A DNA stretch of 64,000 nt from the NCBI GenBank assembly GCA_023079485.1, contig CM041084.1:23712609-23776608 (forward strand), in the 5' to 3' direction. Numbering within the stretch: position 1 is the first letter of the stretch; each line of letters opens with the position of its first letter. Below the pieces are notes generated by a model that saw only the letters and a program-made list of their open reading frames with translations, did no database searches and was not told the origin of the DNA. This DNA is from Archilochus colubris. Taxonomy: Eukaryota; Chordata; Aves; Apodiformes; Trochilidae. Below are positions 1 through 13,800 of this stretch, piece by piece. Both the position numbers and the translations under genes were made by a program.

Positions 1-2783
1 GAATTGTGACATTACTCTGTATTTCCGAACTCAGTATTGTCTGCTGTGTACTTCAGATTCTCTGGAGATCTTTCATTGAACATGCAACATGAGGGCATGT
101 AAGCACCACCTGATAGATAGGTAGAGGAATTGAGAGATGGTTTAATTTAGAAACAGGAAATACTCAACATCAACATATATACAGCAGCACTCAGATTCTG
201 TTCAGCTGTCACTCTTCATTACAGCTTTCTGCATCCATGCTAAGTCTCACAGTTACATATACCTGCTTGTCTTATTTAGAAGGCAGCATACTGTTCATAT
301 TAGTGTAACTTAAGCCAACTTTTAAAGTAGGGGCAACTCATGACATGAGCACTTGCACAGATTTGAATGATTCTGTCATAGCTGAGCACACTTGAATGGC
401 AAGGAGAACTATGAGCTACATTAAAAACTTCACATGGACTTAAATCTGAAGCAAATCTTAATAGCAAGAATCCACAAGGACAAATGGATAACGGTGAAGG
501 GAATGGATTTTCCTAAGTTTTATTTATTGCCACCTTGCAAATTGGATGGATGACTAAATTGTCAAGGAAAAAGCTGTAATTTTCATCACGTGGAGAACTA
601 GAAGGAGCATACATGATTATTACCCCACTTACTGCTCCTAACTCATTTTTGTCCAAATGACATCCTCATCCTGCTTCATTGACAGCACATTTTATCTGAA
701 AATAAGTTTGTGAAAATTGTACAAAATTCATCTAGCAAACCATAAATTAATCAGAAATTTTGGGTTTAGTCCACTGAAACTGTTAGAAAAACTGAGTAAA
801 GAAAAAAACGGTAAATGCAAGTTTTGGACCTTTTTAAAAGAAAAAAAAATTGTATTTTTTTCCACTGTTTGCACAAAGACAATGATAGTAAGGTATATCC
901 ATTCTGCCTCCCCTCTTCTCTCCCCCCTTCCTCCAAAAGAAAGAGGAAGAAAAGCTTACTCATTCTTTAGCAATGGATTAGTGCTGTTTGATGGTTTGAT
1001 AGTTTCTTTTTTAACTCTCAGATCAACATCAAACATATTTTAAATACTATTATGTAATTATCAAGAATTACACAATTGGATTTTTTGGGAGAAAACATTT
1101 AGGATGAAAATCACACATGGCTGCACATTGCACAGGTTTTAGAACACTGAAAAAGGGGAAGCATGTGGAAACTACTGGCCTTTATTTCAGGAGGTGAAGA
1201 ATATTAGATATCAATGTCTATTGAAATGTCCTGCAAACTTGACTCCGGATCAAAATTATCTTTAGCAGGAAATGAACAAGATGAAGATCTACTTCTGAAT
1301 CCTCTATAATTCCCTGTTCAGCTGGCCTACTTATGTTGCTCTTACTTCCTAACAGTTTCATCACTGCTGAGCATCTGTCTCAGAGGAAAGACTGAAAAGA
1401 ACAGCTCACTAAGGGACACACAGGGCACTTCTGTCTGCCCTGTTATAGCAGAAACTCTTTCTATGTTTCCAGTCTTTACTTCTATCAAAACCCCTCTCTT
1501 CAGAACCACATTTCAGCACATGATGTGGAAATTTATGAAATCCCTTATTTTAACACCTCTGCTGGAAAGACAACATAAATGAAGAATCAGACTAGAGTAG
1601 CATTTCATCAAAAAACCTGCAGCCAGGCAGAGCAGCTAAGAGACTACGTATGGCACAAGAAGAACGCAACCATATCCAGAACTGATAATTTTTACTGCTT
1701 CTTCTGTTGGTCACATTGATGAATGACTCATTTCAACCATTCTTGATCATTTCCATGGAGCACTGACCAAGAACAAGAGGTTCCATCTACTGGCAGGCAC
1801 CTCTGGGAAAGAAAAGCAAATCCCAGAGTGTTTCTGTACAAAGAACTAAAACTTAGGTCAGGGTTTTAAAAAAGTTACTTCTGATTTGGAGTGACTCAGT
1901 CTTTGTACAAGTGTAGGCAGCTGACTAATAGCAAAACCACATATTTGGTTGAAAATGGAAGTCCCAACTAAAGTGCTGTCCTAAAACCAGCAATGAATTG
2001 ACTTAAGTAATTTGAAAAATTCCCCCCACTACTGAGTCACAGGCACTTTATTTTTGTACTCTTTTATTTGTTGTAGAGATTGAAAGAAGCCTTCTTATTA
2101 CTGCCATGACAGTGCATTCAAATAGATTCTCAACAATGCTGCTTTGATTCTGAGGCAGATTTGCATGGTATTTGTAGTTGCTCCACACGAAGTAATTTTA
2201 AAACTCTAATCCATACTTCTCTATTCCTGGGGAAAAAAGAACAAACTTCTCAAATGAAAACAAAACAAGCAAAGCAAAAATTTCTGGAATATATTTCCTT
2301 TTGAAATTCAAAACTCTGAGACAGGTATTAAATTCAAGTGTTCAAGGATCTTTCCAGCTGAGCATTTTTTAATTACACAAATAACATTCTTCACAATTTC
2401 CATAAAGAGACAGGTTATGTATTACAATGGATAATAAAGAAATTCGTTGTGGATCGGTGAATCCAAATTAGCTGATGTCCAGATACCCACACAGATCTGT
2501 AGAGTGACAGATACTGAAACCTTTGCCATGTTTGGTAATCCCCAATTAAGTTGATTAAAAGAATACAATTCCATGAATATTCTGATTCCAATAAGGTAAA
2601 ATTTTCTTACTGGAAGTGCTTCCTCAAAAGTGTTTCACACACACACAGTCCTAGAAAGAAATGTTATCCAACTGTTTTTTATGATCACATGAACATCCTT
2701 TTCAAAACGAACGAGACAGTTTTATTACAGGTTTTTAAATCTTTCAAATAACTTACTAAGGAGTAAAAAAGATCTTGATAAAT
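1..2783. other. AT-rich noncoding DNA, no gene seen
   Basis: No recognisable exon, RNA gene or transposon was seen here. The longest open frame, 717-1043 on the plus strand (108 codons), begins at a non-ATG codon, crosses runs of A and T, is open on the other strand as well, and its product resembles no family I know. A short CA run lies just before position 2650. Intergenic or intronic DNA is the simplest reading. Confidence 0.7.
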
Positions 2784-3090
2784 CATAGAATCATAGAATC
2801 ATAGAATTGGCTGGGTTGGAAGGGACCTCAGAGATCATCGAGTCCAACCCTTGAACCACCGTTGCGGTTGCTAGACCATGGCACTGAGTGCCACATCCAG
2901 TCTCTTTAAATATCTCCAGGGATGGAGAATCCACTACTTCCCTGGGCAGCCCATTCCAATGCCTGATCACCCTCTCCGTAAAGAAATTCTTTCTAATATC
3001 TAACCTAAATTTCCCCTGGCACAACTTAAGACCATGCCCTCTTGTCTTGCTGAAAGTCGTCTGGCAAAAGAGACCAATGTCCACCCAGTG
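2784..3090 (-). mobile_element. CR1 LINE, 5'-truncated 3' end (fairly young copy)
   Basis: A non-LTR retrotransposon fragment. Read on the minus strand it ends with three copies of an ATTCTATG-type octamer at 2784-2806, the characteristic 3' terminus of bird CR1 elements, preceded by the conserved GGTCCCTTCCAACCC block. The minus-strand frame 2791-3084 is still open for 97 codons and includes an ORF2 C-terminal segment with [15 protein letters not shown] and [10 protein letters not shown], typical of the end of the CR1 endonuclease/reverse transcriptase polyprotein. Beyond about 3090 the similarity stops, as expected from 5' truncation at insertion. The open tail frame and tidy octamers suggest a younger copy than the others here. 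It shares its terminal sequence with the element at 13.8-14.45 kb, so both probably belong to one subfamily. It is not autonomous. Confidence 0.93.
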
Positions 3091-5204
3091 AATAAATGAA
3101 ATAAATGAACAGTTTTACTTTTTAAAAAGAAGTTTAGCTTTTTTTAAAAAAAGGGATACTGAAAACATTGCTCCACAGCAGAACATAAATTGTTAAAGCT
3201 ACCATCATATTTTCAGTTTTGTTTGCTGTGCTTTTAACTCAAAAAGATTTTAGAGTAATCTGCAATCGTAAGTAATTGAAACTTCTTTCTAAAGCTGTTT
3301 GAGGGGACACAGCTGTGTTGGAAACATACTAATATTGTATTCTGAGATTCTGAGGTCTGTAATACTTCTAAGGATACGAAACTATCATTTATTTTCCTAA
3401 TAGATGGATTTGTGCATTAAAATAAAAAAAAATGGAGCACTGTCTTTTCTGTAACTCTTAGGGAGGGATGGAAAGGTCTGTGTTTCTAGCAGTGAAAACT
3501 GCCACAAAAACACAGAAAACATGTCTACAGTGATTGATAGATTTTAGAACAAGTGTTTATTTTAATGACTGACACAATAATTCTTGAAAGCAAAAATACA
3601 GATAGGGAATGAAATTAGACAGAAATGTCAGGGGACAAATTATAAGAAAACATTTTTTTCCCACGAATATTACAAACTGAGTGTATTTTGGTGAAATATT
3701 TCAATACTGTCAGGAGTTGATTTATCTTTAATCAGAATCTGTTTTATATAGAAGCTTTGAAATAACATGCCATGACTGATTTAACTGATTTACAGATTTC
3801 TAGTCCCATGCTAGGAGAACAGTCTGATTTTTCCAGATCACCTAGGTATTACTGGAATCCAGAAGAACTGGAAAGGAACACAAACCAGAGTCCTGCCTGG
3901 CAGAGGCCTTCACTCTGGACAGCTGGGAGCTGGTCTGAATGTTCTCCTTTCTCTAGTCATCTCTTACCAGTGAGGGTTGTCATATACAAAGAGTCTTGTC
4001 ATCTTCTGTTTCATCAATGAAAAACGGCCATATAGAAATATTATTTGCTGAGACCTGCAAATGTATTTCCATGCTCAAGTTCATAAAGATGGACAAACAG
4101 GGAAAAAACACTGTAGCAGTAGGAAAATTAAGCCATGACTAGGATCGTCATCCAGGTCAGCTGGAAAACTTCCTATTCTATTGACTAACAATGTTTACAA
4201 GCACATACTCTCCATTTCCACTGCTACTTGTACTAGGGAAAAAGAACTGGACAATAAGGGAAGAGTCAGAAAAGGATTTAGATACCCAAATCAGGATCCA
4301 GTGGGAATTCAGATTTGAGGTTTTTTTGGCACAACTGCAGGCCTAAAAAACAATCCAATTCCTAGAAGTACCTAAACTTCATGTTCTTACGTGCTTTACA
4401 AGTTCCCACATACCTATAACTGTTTGCCTGTGCCTATCCCTGTCTATCTAACTCTGGACTCACTAGAACAACTTGATGCCTGTCTCAGGCATAAGCCAAA
4501 TCAACATTCAAAAATTATCAGTTCCTCTGCAACTGTATCTGTATTTGGAATTGAAACATCACCAGGTTATGGTGAAAGCACTGGTTTGCAACCATCCTTT
4601 TTCTGATCTGTTTGAACGGTATACCTGTATGACTTTGCCTGACATCAACAGATACTATCTTTGAGATTGGTTGCAGACTGTTCTGTAATAGCTAACTATA
4701 TATTCTTCCTATGGGAATATGCTGCTGTGAGCAAGATTTAATAATTAGTTCACCTACTTGGCTATTCCAGGATCCTAGATAACTCCTACAGCTTATAAAA
4801 GACTGCCCAAAACAGTAAAAGAAAAGATGTGCACAAACTAAATTCCAGGACTCAAGTTTTATTTCCCCCAAGATGGATGCATGAAGACTCACCTTTGATG
4901 TTTCTGTTCTCTGCAGAAAAGTCCAGCCTCATCATCAGACCAGGAGTGCACCTTTATCACTGCCAACATAGAGCTTACCAGATGGAGGATAAGACATTCT
5001 ATTGCAATTCTGCTGCTACGAGTCTTTGAAGGAAGAGGCCAGTAAAAAGCCTGGATCTTTTATAATGCAGTAATCACACATTCATAAAGGAATTCTCAAC
5101 ATTTTAAAAGGTGTTAGCCCTGACAGATTCTTGGATGAGGGAGGGGAAAACGGGGGTGAGCAGACATATATATCTACACATAAATGCACAGCATCCCATC
5201 CTAT
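3091..5204. other. Unique AT-rich DNA, no gene seen
   Basis: Nothing beyond short A and T runs is recognisable. Open frames are under about 85 codons and have no family resemblance. Probably intergenic or intronic. Confidence 0.65.
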
Positions 5205-5868
5205 TAAACATCTTTATCACCCTCTTTGAGGAGGTGATGAAGTACACTCCCATCAAACTTGCAGTTGATAACAAATTGGGAGGAACAGACTCGAGGGCAG
5301 GTCTGTCATTCAGAGGGACCTACTCAGGCTGGAGGAACAGGCTGAGAGAAACATTACAAAATTTGACAGAAGTTTTGAGAGAAGAACACCTAATGGGTCT
5401 TGGCAGAAAGCAAGCCAAAGACGATGGCCGATGGTATCCTGGGCTATACTAAGCACAGAGAGAAGATCCAGGGAGGTAATTAGTGCTCTTTACATAGCAC
5501 TTGTTAGATCAGATCTGGAACACTGCATACTGTTTTAGGTTGCTAATAAAAAAATTTGGTTTAATGAACTAAAGCAAGTTCAGCAGAGAGCCACCAAGAT
5601 GGTGGAAGGATAAGAGACAATGAACATAAATTGATACAAGAGAGTTTCTGTCAGGATACAAGAAAAATTTTCCCACCCTGAGGACAGACAAACATTGGAG
5701 CAGATCACCCAGAGAGGCTGTAAGTCTCCATCCCTGCAGATATTCAAGACTCAACCCCATAAACCCTTGAGCAACTTGGTTTGATCTCCTAGCTGACACT
5801 ACTTTAAGTAAGATGCTGGACTGGAGACCTCCTGACTCACTGAGGCTGTGATTCTGTGTTTCTATGAC
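5205..5868 (+). mobile_element. CR1 LINE, old degraded 3' portion
   Basis: About 660 bp read as the end of CR1 ORF2 plus the 3' region on the plus strand. Successive recognisable blocks are a CATCAAACTTGCAG...CAAATTGGGAGG stretch (end of the reverse transcriptase region), CATTCAGAGGGACCTACTCAGG, a GTTAGATCAGATCTGGAACAC block, a CAGAGAGCCACCAAGATGGT block, CCCAGAGAGGCTGTAAGTCTCC, and a decayed terminus GGCTGTGATTCTGTG...TCTATGAC at 5843-5868. Stops and indels break all reading frames, so it is an old copy. The open frame at 5111-5452 is partly a remnant of ORF2 and should not be annotated as a gene. Confidence 0.85.
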
Positions 5869-7377
5869 TTCTGACTGCTTTCAAGATAAAGTTTTACAAT
5901 ATAATTCTGCAGGCTTTACTGAAATAATTCAGCATTCTTCTGGTTTCTTTTGGGTCATACAGTTTCAATTAGAATCACCTTATTGTTCCAATACTCAGCT
6001 GAATTGTTTGTTTTCACAAAGAGGACTAGAAGTGCTAATTAAGTTGATGTGTTATGAATTACTGGTTTGGATATCTCACCCGTCACAGTCATGTTGAAAT
6101 AAATTATATGTATTATTAAAGGGTGAATATCATCACACCCATGTTATAACGAAGGAAGTCTCCAAAGAGAAGATTTAATTTTCTAATTTTCCTGAAGAAA
6201 ATGAGCTGTATTCCCCTATCACAAAACATGAATTTTAAACTACTAACCCAATCTATCAAACATAAATACTTAAAGGATGGTTTGAAACTTAAGAATGTGT
6301 GCTTACAAATTTTGACATACTTTAATGTAGTAAAATCTCCTAATATTGGCAGATGTATTTATGTAGACAATTTATTTCACCTAGAATCAGTGTCTTGGGA
6401 TGAAAAAGGTAAAACTTTTCCCAGTACAAATGTCATAGACATCTAGGCAAAAAATATATTTTTTTAAGTTTGTCATTACATAATTCAAGGTGAAAACATC
6501 CATTGCTAGCCACATGAACAGAACTGCACCCAGGGCTACCATGTTCTTAACTGTAACGTTACTTATATTATTTACCTATGAAAAAAGAAGTATGTCCAGC
6601 AGTACAAAATAAGTTCTCCATAACTTTGCAGTGAGACAGTCCATTCAACCAGTATTACAACTGCAGCTGGTACAACTGCACAAGCACTCAATAAAAATAT
6701 AAAAGACACAAGTGTCAATGGAAGAGCCTGAACTGGACCTGTCTGTGGTGAAAAAAAGAACTGTCCTTATGGTTTGTTCATCTGCAGATTTCAGGGTGCA
6801 TGCTGTGGATCTAATCTGCAGAGTGTTTAAAGCAGAAACAGGACTTTACAGGTAAAAGATTTTTTAAAAAAAAAGCATGCTGTTTGAACACAGGGATCAA
6901 AGAGTTAATTGCTGGATCTAAATGAGGGAACCATGCTGTCCTACACAAAAGGTTTTCAATAGCAAGCAGACATTGAACACAGGAGCCCCCTTAACAGAGG
7001 GCAGTAAAAAGATGTGTTTGACATTCATTCTTTTCTTGAAGAGATATAGAAAGGGGAGAAAAATTACTGTCAGCCAAGGTAGCAGCAGATGAGACCAAAT
7101 AATTGCAGATGGCTGAATGAAGAAGCTGCAGGATGTACTTCACCATCAAGTGGTACTTGATAGGAGCTATTTATGTATCAAGTGTTCCCTGAGAGAATCC
7201 ACAGGAAAAAAGTGCCTGAGCGCTAGAGATGCAGCTGGAAATTGTGATGAAATTCAGGCAGGATCTGAGGACTGGATGAAGGGAGGATGACAGTTCAGCA
7301 AAAAAAGGAGTACCTGGCTGCCAAACATGGCTGAATACCATCTTAAGGAAGAAAAGACAGGCATTGAGGAAGGAATG
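5869..7377. other. Unique AT-rich DNA, no gene seen
   Basis: No transposon or exon recognised. The stretch 7130-7320 has a vague resemblance to degraded CR1 ORF1 (a GATGCAGCTGGAAATTGTG stretch), but this is too weak to call. Confidence 0.6.
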
Positions 7378-7456
7378 AAAAAAAAAACAAAACCAAAAAA
7401 AAACACAAAAAACAAAAAACAAAAAAAAAACCAAAACAAAAACAAAAAAAAACCAC
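7378..7456 (+). repeat. A-rich low-complexity tract
   Basis: About 80 bases composed almost only of A with interspersed C. It generates a lysine/asparagine-rich open frame (7327-7776, 149 codons) and phenylalanine-rich frames on the opposite strand. These are composition artefacts: the predicted protein is a run of K, N and Q through the tract with no domain before or after it. Confidence 0.85.
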
Positions 7457-10369
7457 CTTCCAGAATGGGTTTGTTGCTCCAGAACTCAAAGATAAGAAAT
7501 AGGAAGAAGCACAAGATGGATGACAAGGGGAAGGAAGAGACGCTATGCCAGGAAGAGCAGACAGGGATACTAGGAGACTACAAAAATAGCAGGGGAAAGG
7601 AGAATACATTGCAGACTGTGCAGCAGAATTGGAAAAAAAACCAAACCAACACTCAAATGGAAAGAGGAGCAGAGATCCACACCAATAGCATGAAAAGACA
7701 GTTTAGGGATTCACTGGCCAAATCTACATTAGCATTTCAGTTTAGAGAAGTAACCACTTTTGAAACAAATACATAAAATATTTTCACTTAGTGCACATTA
7801 TTTATGTTGGTGGAGCTGTTTCTTCTGTAGGAAAAAAAACCCCTACACTAGAACTTGTGGTCTAAGCATAAATGAAAGGCATGCCTGCACCTAAAGAAGT
7901 TTTAAAGGTCCAAACCTAACAGTGGGCCGCCCTCTCACAAACTTCTAACCCACAAGCAGGAACATCACATAGGTCTTAAACCATCAAATGTTTCTGCCAT
8001 GACCTGAAGTCCTTCATATGCTATAAAATGAACCAAATGCTGTATATCTGCTGCCATATTTAACATCAGCTCACTCTCTGAATCTCTAACACTCCCTCCT
8101 ACATCTTTTTTAGTCCTAGCTTGGAATCTTTAACTGCTCTACATCACTGGCTGTCCATTCACCCTTTCTGATCCCTTCATGGACAAACGATTTTTTTTCA
8201 TATTTTTCGATTGATCTTTGCCTTTTTTGCAATGGTGAACTGTAAAATGCCAGCAGATTCAACCATGTGTAAATTGTCCTGTGCAATGAAAGGGATGAAA
8301 GTTTCTCCAGCAGTAGGCCAAGCACTGGCAACCTCGGGAAGATGCATCATGATTAAGGCATGAAGAGGATTTATGAGACAAACAAACCTTAAACTTCAGC
8401 AGAAAACCATTCTTGAAGGGTCCTGCTGGTTGGAGGAGAAAGCTGTTCTGTGTCACTTGTTGACATGCCATAAAGTCTGATAGGGCCTTAATCCAGGGAA
8501 TGATACAGCATTCATCTCCTAGGGTATGGAACATGAGGCTCTGTTGCACTCTCCCTGAAAACCAACATGAGAGAGCAACATCCCTCTAGGAGCCTCCTTT
8601 CACTCTCACTGCTTAACACCAGCTCCTCACTGGGCTGTTCCCTACTTGCTGCCACTCTTGATGACCAAGTGTAGGAGCAGAGGGGTCAGTTTTTATCAAG
8701 GGACCAGAATGATGCTAGACTGGATCAAAAATGTGCATGATGAAGATGTGACAAATGTGAGCACCAACTGCTTTTATCTACTGATTTACTCCTGTTGTAC
8801 CAAATTACTTGCTAAGATAAGCCCAGACAGCAGTCAGAGAACTGAAAGGTCTCTTGCTGCAATGGATGCAGGAAATGGATAGGTTTCTTGTGAGTCAGAA
8901 GCAAAGATTAAAAATGGGCGCTTTTTGGGGAAATTAAGAATTCCTATAACTACAAAACATAGCTGGTGGGAAAAACAGCTGTAACTGCTGTTCTTCATAA
9001 GGAATTAAAAAGATACTACTATTCCTATCTGTTTATTTAGACAGAAAGAAAACATAAATGTACACCTTTGTCCTATGCAAACATAAACCAGAATGGGAAG
9101 TGATCAAATCAAGAGTGTATGGATGAAGGAAAGTGAGGGCTGGCAGAGAGCACTGAAATTCCAGCTGTAATTATAAAAAGAAAAAAACAATTTTCACATG
9201 CATTTCAGAGTTTAGTCACAGAGCTAAGTGCATCTTTATTTTATGAGCTTCCCTATTATCAGGCTGTGCAACAGTGCCGTGAAATTAACAGTCAAATATG
9301 GGCCTTAATCCTGACATAAATAACATTCCCACAGCCTGTACTCAGAGATTTGTCAGAAAAGTGTGTTCAGAGCTTGACCTCTAAAAATGAATAGTGTTGG
9401 TGGGTCCATAATTATAATATCTCATTTGGATACCACAATGAGGAAGCTGAAGCAGTAAGAAGCAAAAAGAAGTCAGTTGTTGCCAGATGGCTCAGTCTTT
9501 ACAGCCATTACTCACAGAAATAATATTTGCTCGGAGAAGAAGGTCCACAGAATCCACTGGAGTGTAACACAAGTGTCAGGCGAATCCAAGTTTCATGATA
9601 AATCTTTTTTAAAACAACTTGTAGTAGGGAATTAGTCTATTTTTTCAAAGCATCTAGTTTTTGGGGTAGATCCACTGTTTTTCACTGAAGTCATCATGGA
9701 GACAACTTGTTTCAGTGGCTTTAAGAGTCCATGAAGCACTTATGATTCAAGAAAACATTGTTTCCTTTCGAGCTAAATAGCTAGCTTGCCATCTGTATTT
9801 GATGTAGGATTTAAATATGTCCTTCCAATTCATCAACACTGAAAGTTCAAGAAAGCATGGGTGTTTTTAGTCAAATACAATTTTAACCATTGTCAAATGC
9901 ATTTTTATACTTTGTAATCAGTTTCCTGACATAACTGAAAGTTGCTATTTGGCTTTATGCTGGAAGTGTTCAAACCTGACTTGAAACCCACTGATGTCAG
10001 CAGGAGCCTTTTCTCTGACTTTTAGATTACAAGCTTTTAGATTACAAGGATTTTGGATCAGCCAGTATTTCTGCAGGAATAATGAGACCAATGAACTCCC
10101 AAAACCAATGAGAAAAGTCCTGTTCACTTCATCAGTTGTAGAACAAAGCCCATAGCACTAGAAAGTGATCAAATTCTGCTGCTAAAAGGAGACTTTATCT
10201 GAATGGCATTTCCCAGGTACAGTGGACAGTCAGATTACTGATTCCATGGTTATTGGTGCAAGTATTCAATTAGACATATATGTGCCATTCTGTTGGTTAC
10301 ATCCTTAAAATTGTAGCTTTATTTCAAAAGTCTTTTTTCTTAGAGTACCGTACATTAAAATGAAAAAAG
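7457..10369. other. Unique noncoding DNA, no gene seen
   Basis: No family-like frame or transposon terminus recognised. A short direct repeat, ttttagattacaag, occurs twice in tandem near 10020-10048. Open frames stay below 100 codons apart from the continuation of the A-rich frame to 7776. Confidence 0.6.
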
Positions 10370-10436
10370 AGAGAGAGAGAGAGAGAGAAAAGAGAAAAGA
10401 AAGAAAACAGAGGAAGGAGGAAGGAGGTAGGTAGTG
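10370..10436 (+). repeat. (GA)n microsatellite with purine-rich extension
   Basis: A pure AG dinucleotide run of about ten units is followed by an imperfect purine tract of AAAG, GGAA and GGAGG units. Such polypurine tracts are commonly length-polymorphic. Confidence 0.9.
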
Positions 10437-13071
10437 TGTCTCTTGCATTTAAGAATTAAAATGGTTTTATAAGTGGCCTGAGATTCCTGGGAAGGTTTTC
10501 TCTGAAAATAATAATACTGACAACAACACTATAATATACAATCTGTTTTCCACTAATAGAATTCTGGGACAAAATGCCTTACTCAAAGTGTTTGCTTCAT
10601 GTCTCTGCTATTTGCATGTACAGACAGCAGCTGTTGATGTGTCTCTGAGCAGGGTTGCTTCAGATTCAGAGTTAAGCTGTTTCTGATGGCAAAGCAACCA
10701 ATTAATTACCATGAAGATCTGAATTAAGACCTGCTTGTAAAATATAAGGCAAAACTAATAATTCAGATATGGTGCAGAGCATGTATGAATATCCTTTCAA
10801 AACATCTTCATGAGAGGCTCATCTAATTTCCAAGGCACACGCAGAAATACTGAAGAATGGGATTCTTGGCACATTTTTTACTACTATGTGGTAAATCCTA
10901 CACTTTATTTCAAAACAAAAATATAAGAGACTTCTGACATTACTAATGAAACCATGTAATACTTGACATACAGAAACCCACAGCACTTCTATGAATAGAC
11001 ACTTTCTAAGGTTCTGTTGTTACTGATTACCAAAGAAGCTAAAGCAAACTAGTCAGAAGCAACTGTAATTAATTAAGGCACACAGTCAGAGAAAGGCTTT
11101 ATTATCTGATGTTGCCTAGAAATTTAATTATGTGTATTCAATGGAACTGCAACCACAGTGCTGTCACTCCATAAGCAGTAGAAGAAAGCAAAGCAATGCA
11201 CGAGTTTTAGCAATTACATGTTCTAGGAACATTTCTTTCTCATTATATTTGAATATACAAGCTACCAGGCAGTAGGTTTTAAGCATGGTATCACATTCCT
11301 GCCTCTCTTTTATGGAAAACTATCCAGTTCAGCATCAGTACAAAAGGAAAGAACAAATCTTACTCTCTTCAGTGAGATTTGAATATCAAAATCTACTTGA
11401 AGTATTACCTGCTGAATTAATTGAAAAAATGCAATTCATTAAACAGAAGAATCTCTCCCAGTTCATTGGAATGGTTACATACTTGAAAAGGGAAGAGACA
11501 GGAAATATAAAAATTACCATTCTAAAGATTGTTCAGCCTCATTGCCCATCAGGAATTTTATTTTCTTGCTTAGAGCTGAATTTACAGCATAACATTAGTT
11601 AGGCTACAAATGTACTTCACAGAAAAAGAGATTCTGCAATAGCACTATCGGAATTCAGCAGCATAGCATTTTGTCCTGATGCCTCTTTAAGTGTTAGAGT
11701 GAGACATTTTATTTACACACCTGTGATGTGTTTTATCAACAGGCTGGTTCTGACTTTCTGAAAAAATGTGGAGAATTATTGTAAAGAAAGGAAAAAAAAC
11801 CTGAAAGCAGATAGAAGCTCACATGTGTGCATTTCACTTCTTTTCCTTTTTATGAATAGGACAACAAACCACCCATTTTGTCTGGTTTCTATGGAGAGGG
11901 GACAAAAAATTTTAAGGACAAGCAGCCCAATATCCTCCTTTCTGAGCATGGCTGCACCAATCACCACTTCACAGTCCTAAAGAAAACTGACAGGTCCCAA
12001 AGCCATATAATTGTGTTCCTTCTACTGGGTAATATACCTGCTGTCTTAAATGTTATTCAGTACTTTAAAAAAAAATATCAAAGTTCATTTGCAAAGAAGA
12101 AGCAGCTTCTTCATCACTTCTATTTTGTCATTGTCATGACCAGTACTGGTGGCATCACCTCCGTTGTCAACCCAGCTCCCAAGTGGAAAGGCAGTATTTT
12201 AACCTCAAGCAGCATTTGTTCTCTGATAAACTCATTTTTAAAAAAAAAAAGCTATTTCTCTTCATCATGCTTTACTAGTGTTACTTTAGACTTACCTCAC
12301 AATAGCTTATGCACAAATGATATGGTCTAAAAAATTTCCCAGTCATATTTGTTTAGCATATTGCATCAGTGGAAAGTTTTAACCTGCTCTGTTAGCTTTT
12401 GGACTGCTGATTCACTCATGACTAATTCTAACAATATTTTAATTTCCTTCATTATTAGGTAACTAATGACTTGAGATGAATCTGGGTGTTCTAAACTGAA
12501 TCAGAATTGGGGTTTTGTGGTGTTTTTTTTTTAATTTGATGATTTAATTATAATTGATTTATGAAGTGGCACTCCGTAGTGGCCTGACTTTGCAGTGCTT
12601 ACTGATAAGGCTGAATTCCCACTGAAACCAAAGAGCAATTTTCTTCACTAAGCATAGGAGGATGTACCCCTAAGCCTTAGAGGTATAAGCAGTGCTACCC
12701 TTAGAGACACTCTTAGGACTACAGTTACAAACACTCCTCAGCTATAATCCTGAAATTACATTTTTCTAAGAACTATGACAGAATTTCTGAGTAATGTAAA
12801 CACCAGAACAATCGTGGAAAGCCTACGGAGATGCAATTCAGTTACCTCCATAACAGACATTCTTCTTCAAGTCATCTTCTTATGATTCCTTGATGAGCCC
12901 TGACAACTGAGATTAAGCTGACTGCCTTTGATGGTCTAGGCAGGGATTCAAAGTGTTTTGGTGTTTTCTTCATTTATTACTTCCTGTTATTAAGTAGAGC
13001 TATTTGTATTTTCTAGAGCAAAGGCAGAAATGCTATTTTGTCAAAAAATATAATGAAAAATACTTAATTTT
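10437..13071. other. Unique AT-rich DNA, no gene seen
   Basis: Two longer frames occur, 11285-11602 (105 codons) and 11878-12330 (150 codons, non-ATG start), both plus strand. Neither has a recognisable domain, plausible flanking splice sites or biased composition. The second runs through poly-A and poly-T stretches. I treat both as chance. Confidence 0.55.
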
Positions 13072-13472
13072 AGAATCATAGAATCATTATATTTGGAAAG
13101 GACCTTCAAGATCATCAACTCCAACCATCAGTTCTACACCATTGCAACCACTAAATCATTTGCCCAAGTGTCTACTCATTTTTGAATACCACAGGGACGG
13201 CAGCTCCATTACCTCCCTGGGCAACCTCTTCACCACTTCACCATTCTTTCATAGAATAAAGTTTTCCTACTATCAAATCTGAGTCTCCTCTGGCACAACT
13301 TGAGCCCATTTCCTCTTGTCTTATTGCAAGACACCAGGGAGAAGACAACACCTGCCTCACTGTTTTCAGGCAGCTATAGAGAGCAATAAAGTCTCGTCTC
13401 AACCTCCTGTTTTGCGGGCTGAACTGACCCTTCTCCTTCAGCCTCCCCTCATAAAACCTCTTCTGTGCTTGC
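13072..13472 (-). mobile_element. CR1 LINE, 3' fragment of about 400 bp
   Basis: On the minus strand the fragment ends in AATGATTCTATGATTCT, the octamer tail of bird CR1, with the GAAAGGACCTTCAAGATCATC and CTCCAACCATCAG blocks just inside it. Further in are the standard CR1 blocks equivalent to CTCCATTACCTCCCTGGGCAACC, CTCTGGCACAACTTGAGCCC and TTTCCTCTTGTCTTATTGC, and finally CCCTCATAAAACCTCTTC near 13450. Divergence is moderate and the minus-strand frame 13238-13474 is a relic of ORF2/3'UTR sequence, not a gene. Confidence 0.9.
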
Positions 13473-13790
13473 AATGAAATGTTTCATTATTTTTTTTTCT
13501 GATTTTTTAAATCAAGGTGTTGGCCTTTCAAGTTCCTCTTCCTTACAAATTTATTTACCAAGCAGCAAGTCCCTGAAAAATGAAAACATTTAGAATCATT
13601 ATGCTACGATAATTCCACATTGCTTCTCAGAGCAATTTAGCAACTATTTTTGAAGAAAAAGCCCTTAAACAAAAGTGACCATAACTTTAGCACTCCAATT
13701 TGAGAATAATATTAAAAGAGGGCTTACTAGATATCAGTATATCTCAATTTTTAAACCATCTGTTGCATCAGAAACGCACACGAACTACAG
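13473..13790. other. AT-rich spacer between two CR1 elements
   Basis: No feature recognised other than a T-run near 13490. It separates a minus-strand CR1 fragment from the plus-strand element starting at about 13791. Confidence 0.6.
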
Positions 13791-13800
13791 CACCGCTCCT

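Noticed and set aside
7327..7776. 149-codon lysine-rich frame resembling a nuclear protein
   Set aside because: The K/N-rich character comes entirely from an A-rich low-complexity tract; the rest has no family resemblance.
11285..12330. Two plus-strand frames of 105 and 150 codons
   Set aside because: AT-rich, one without an ATG start, no domain and no convincing splice sites; the lengths are compatible with chance over 64 kb.
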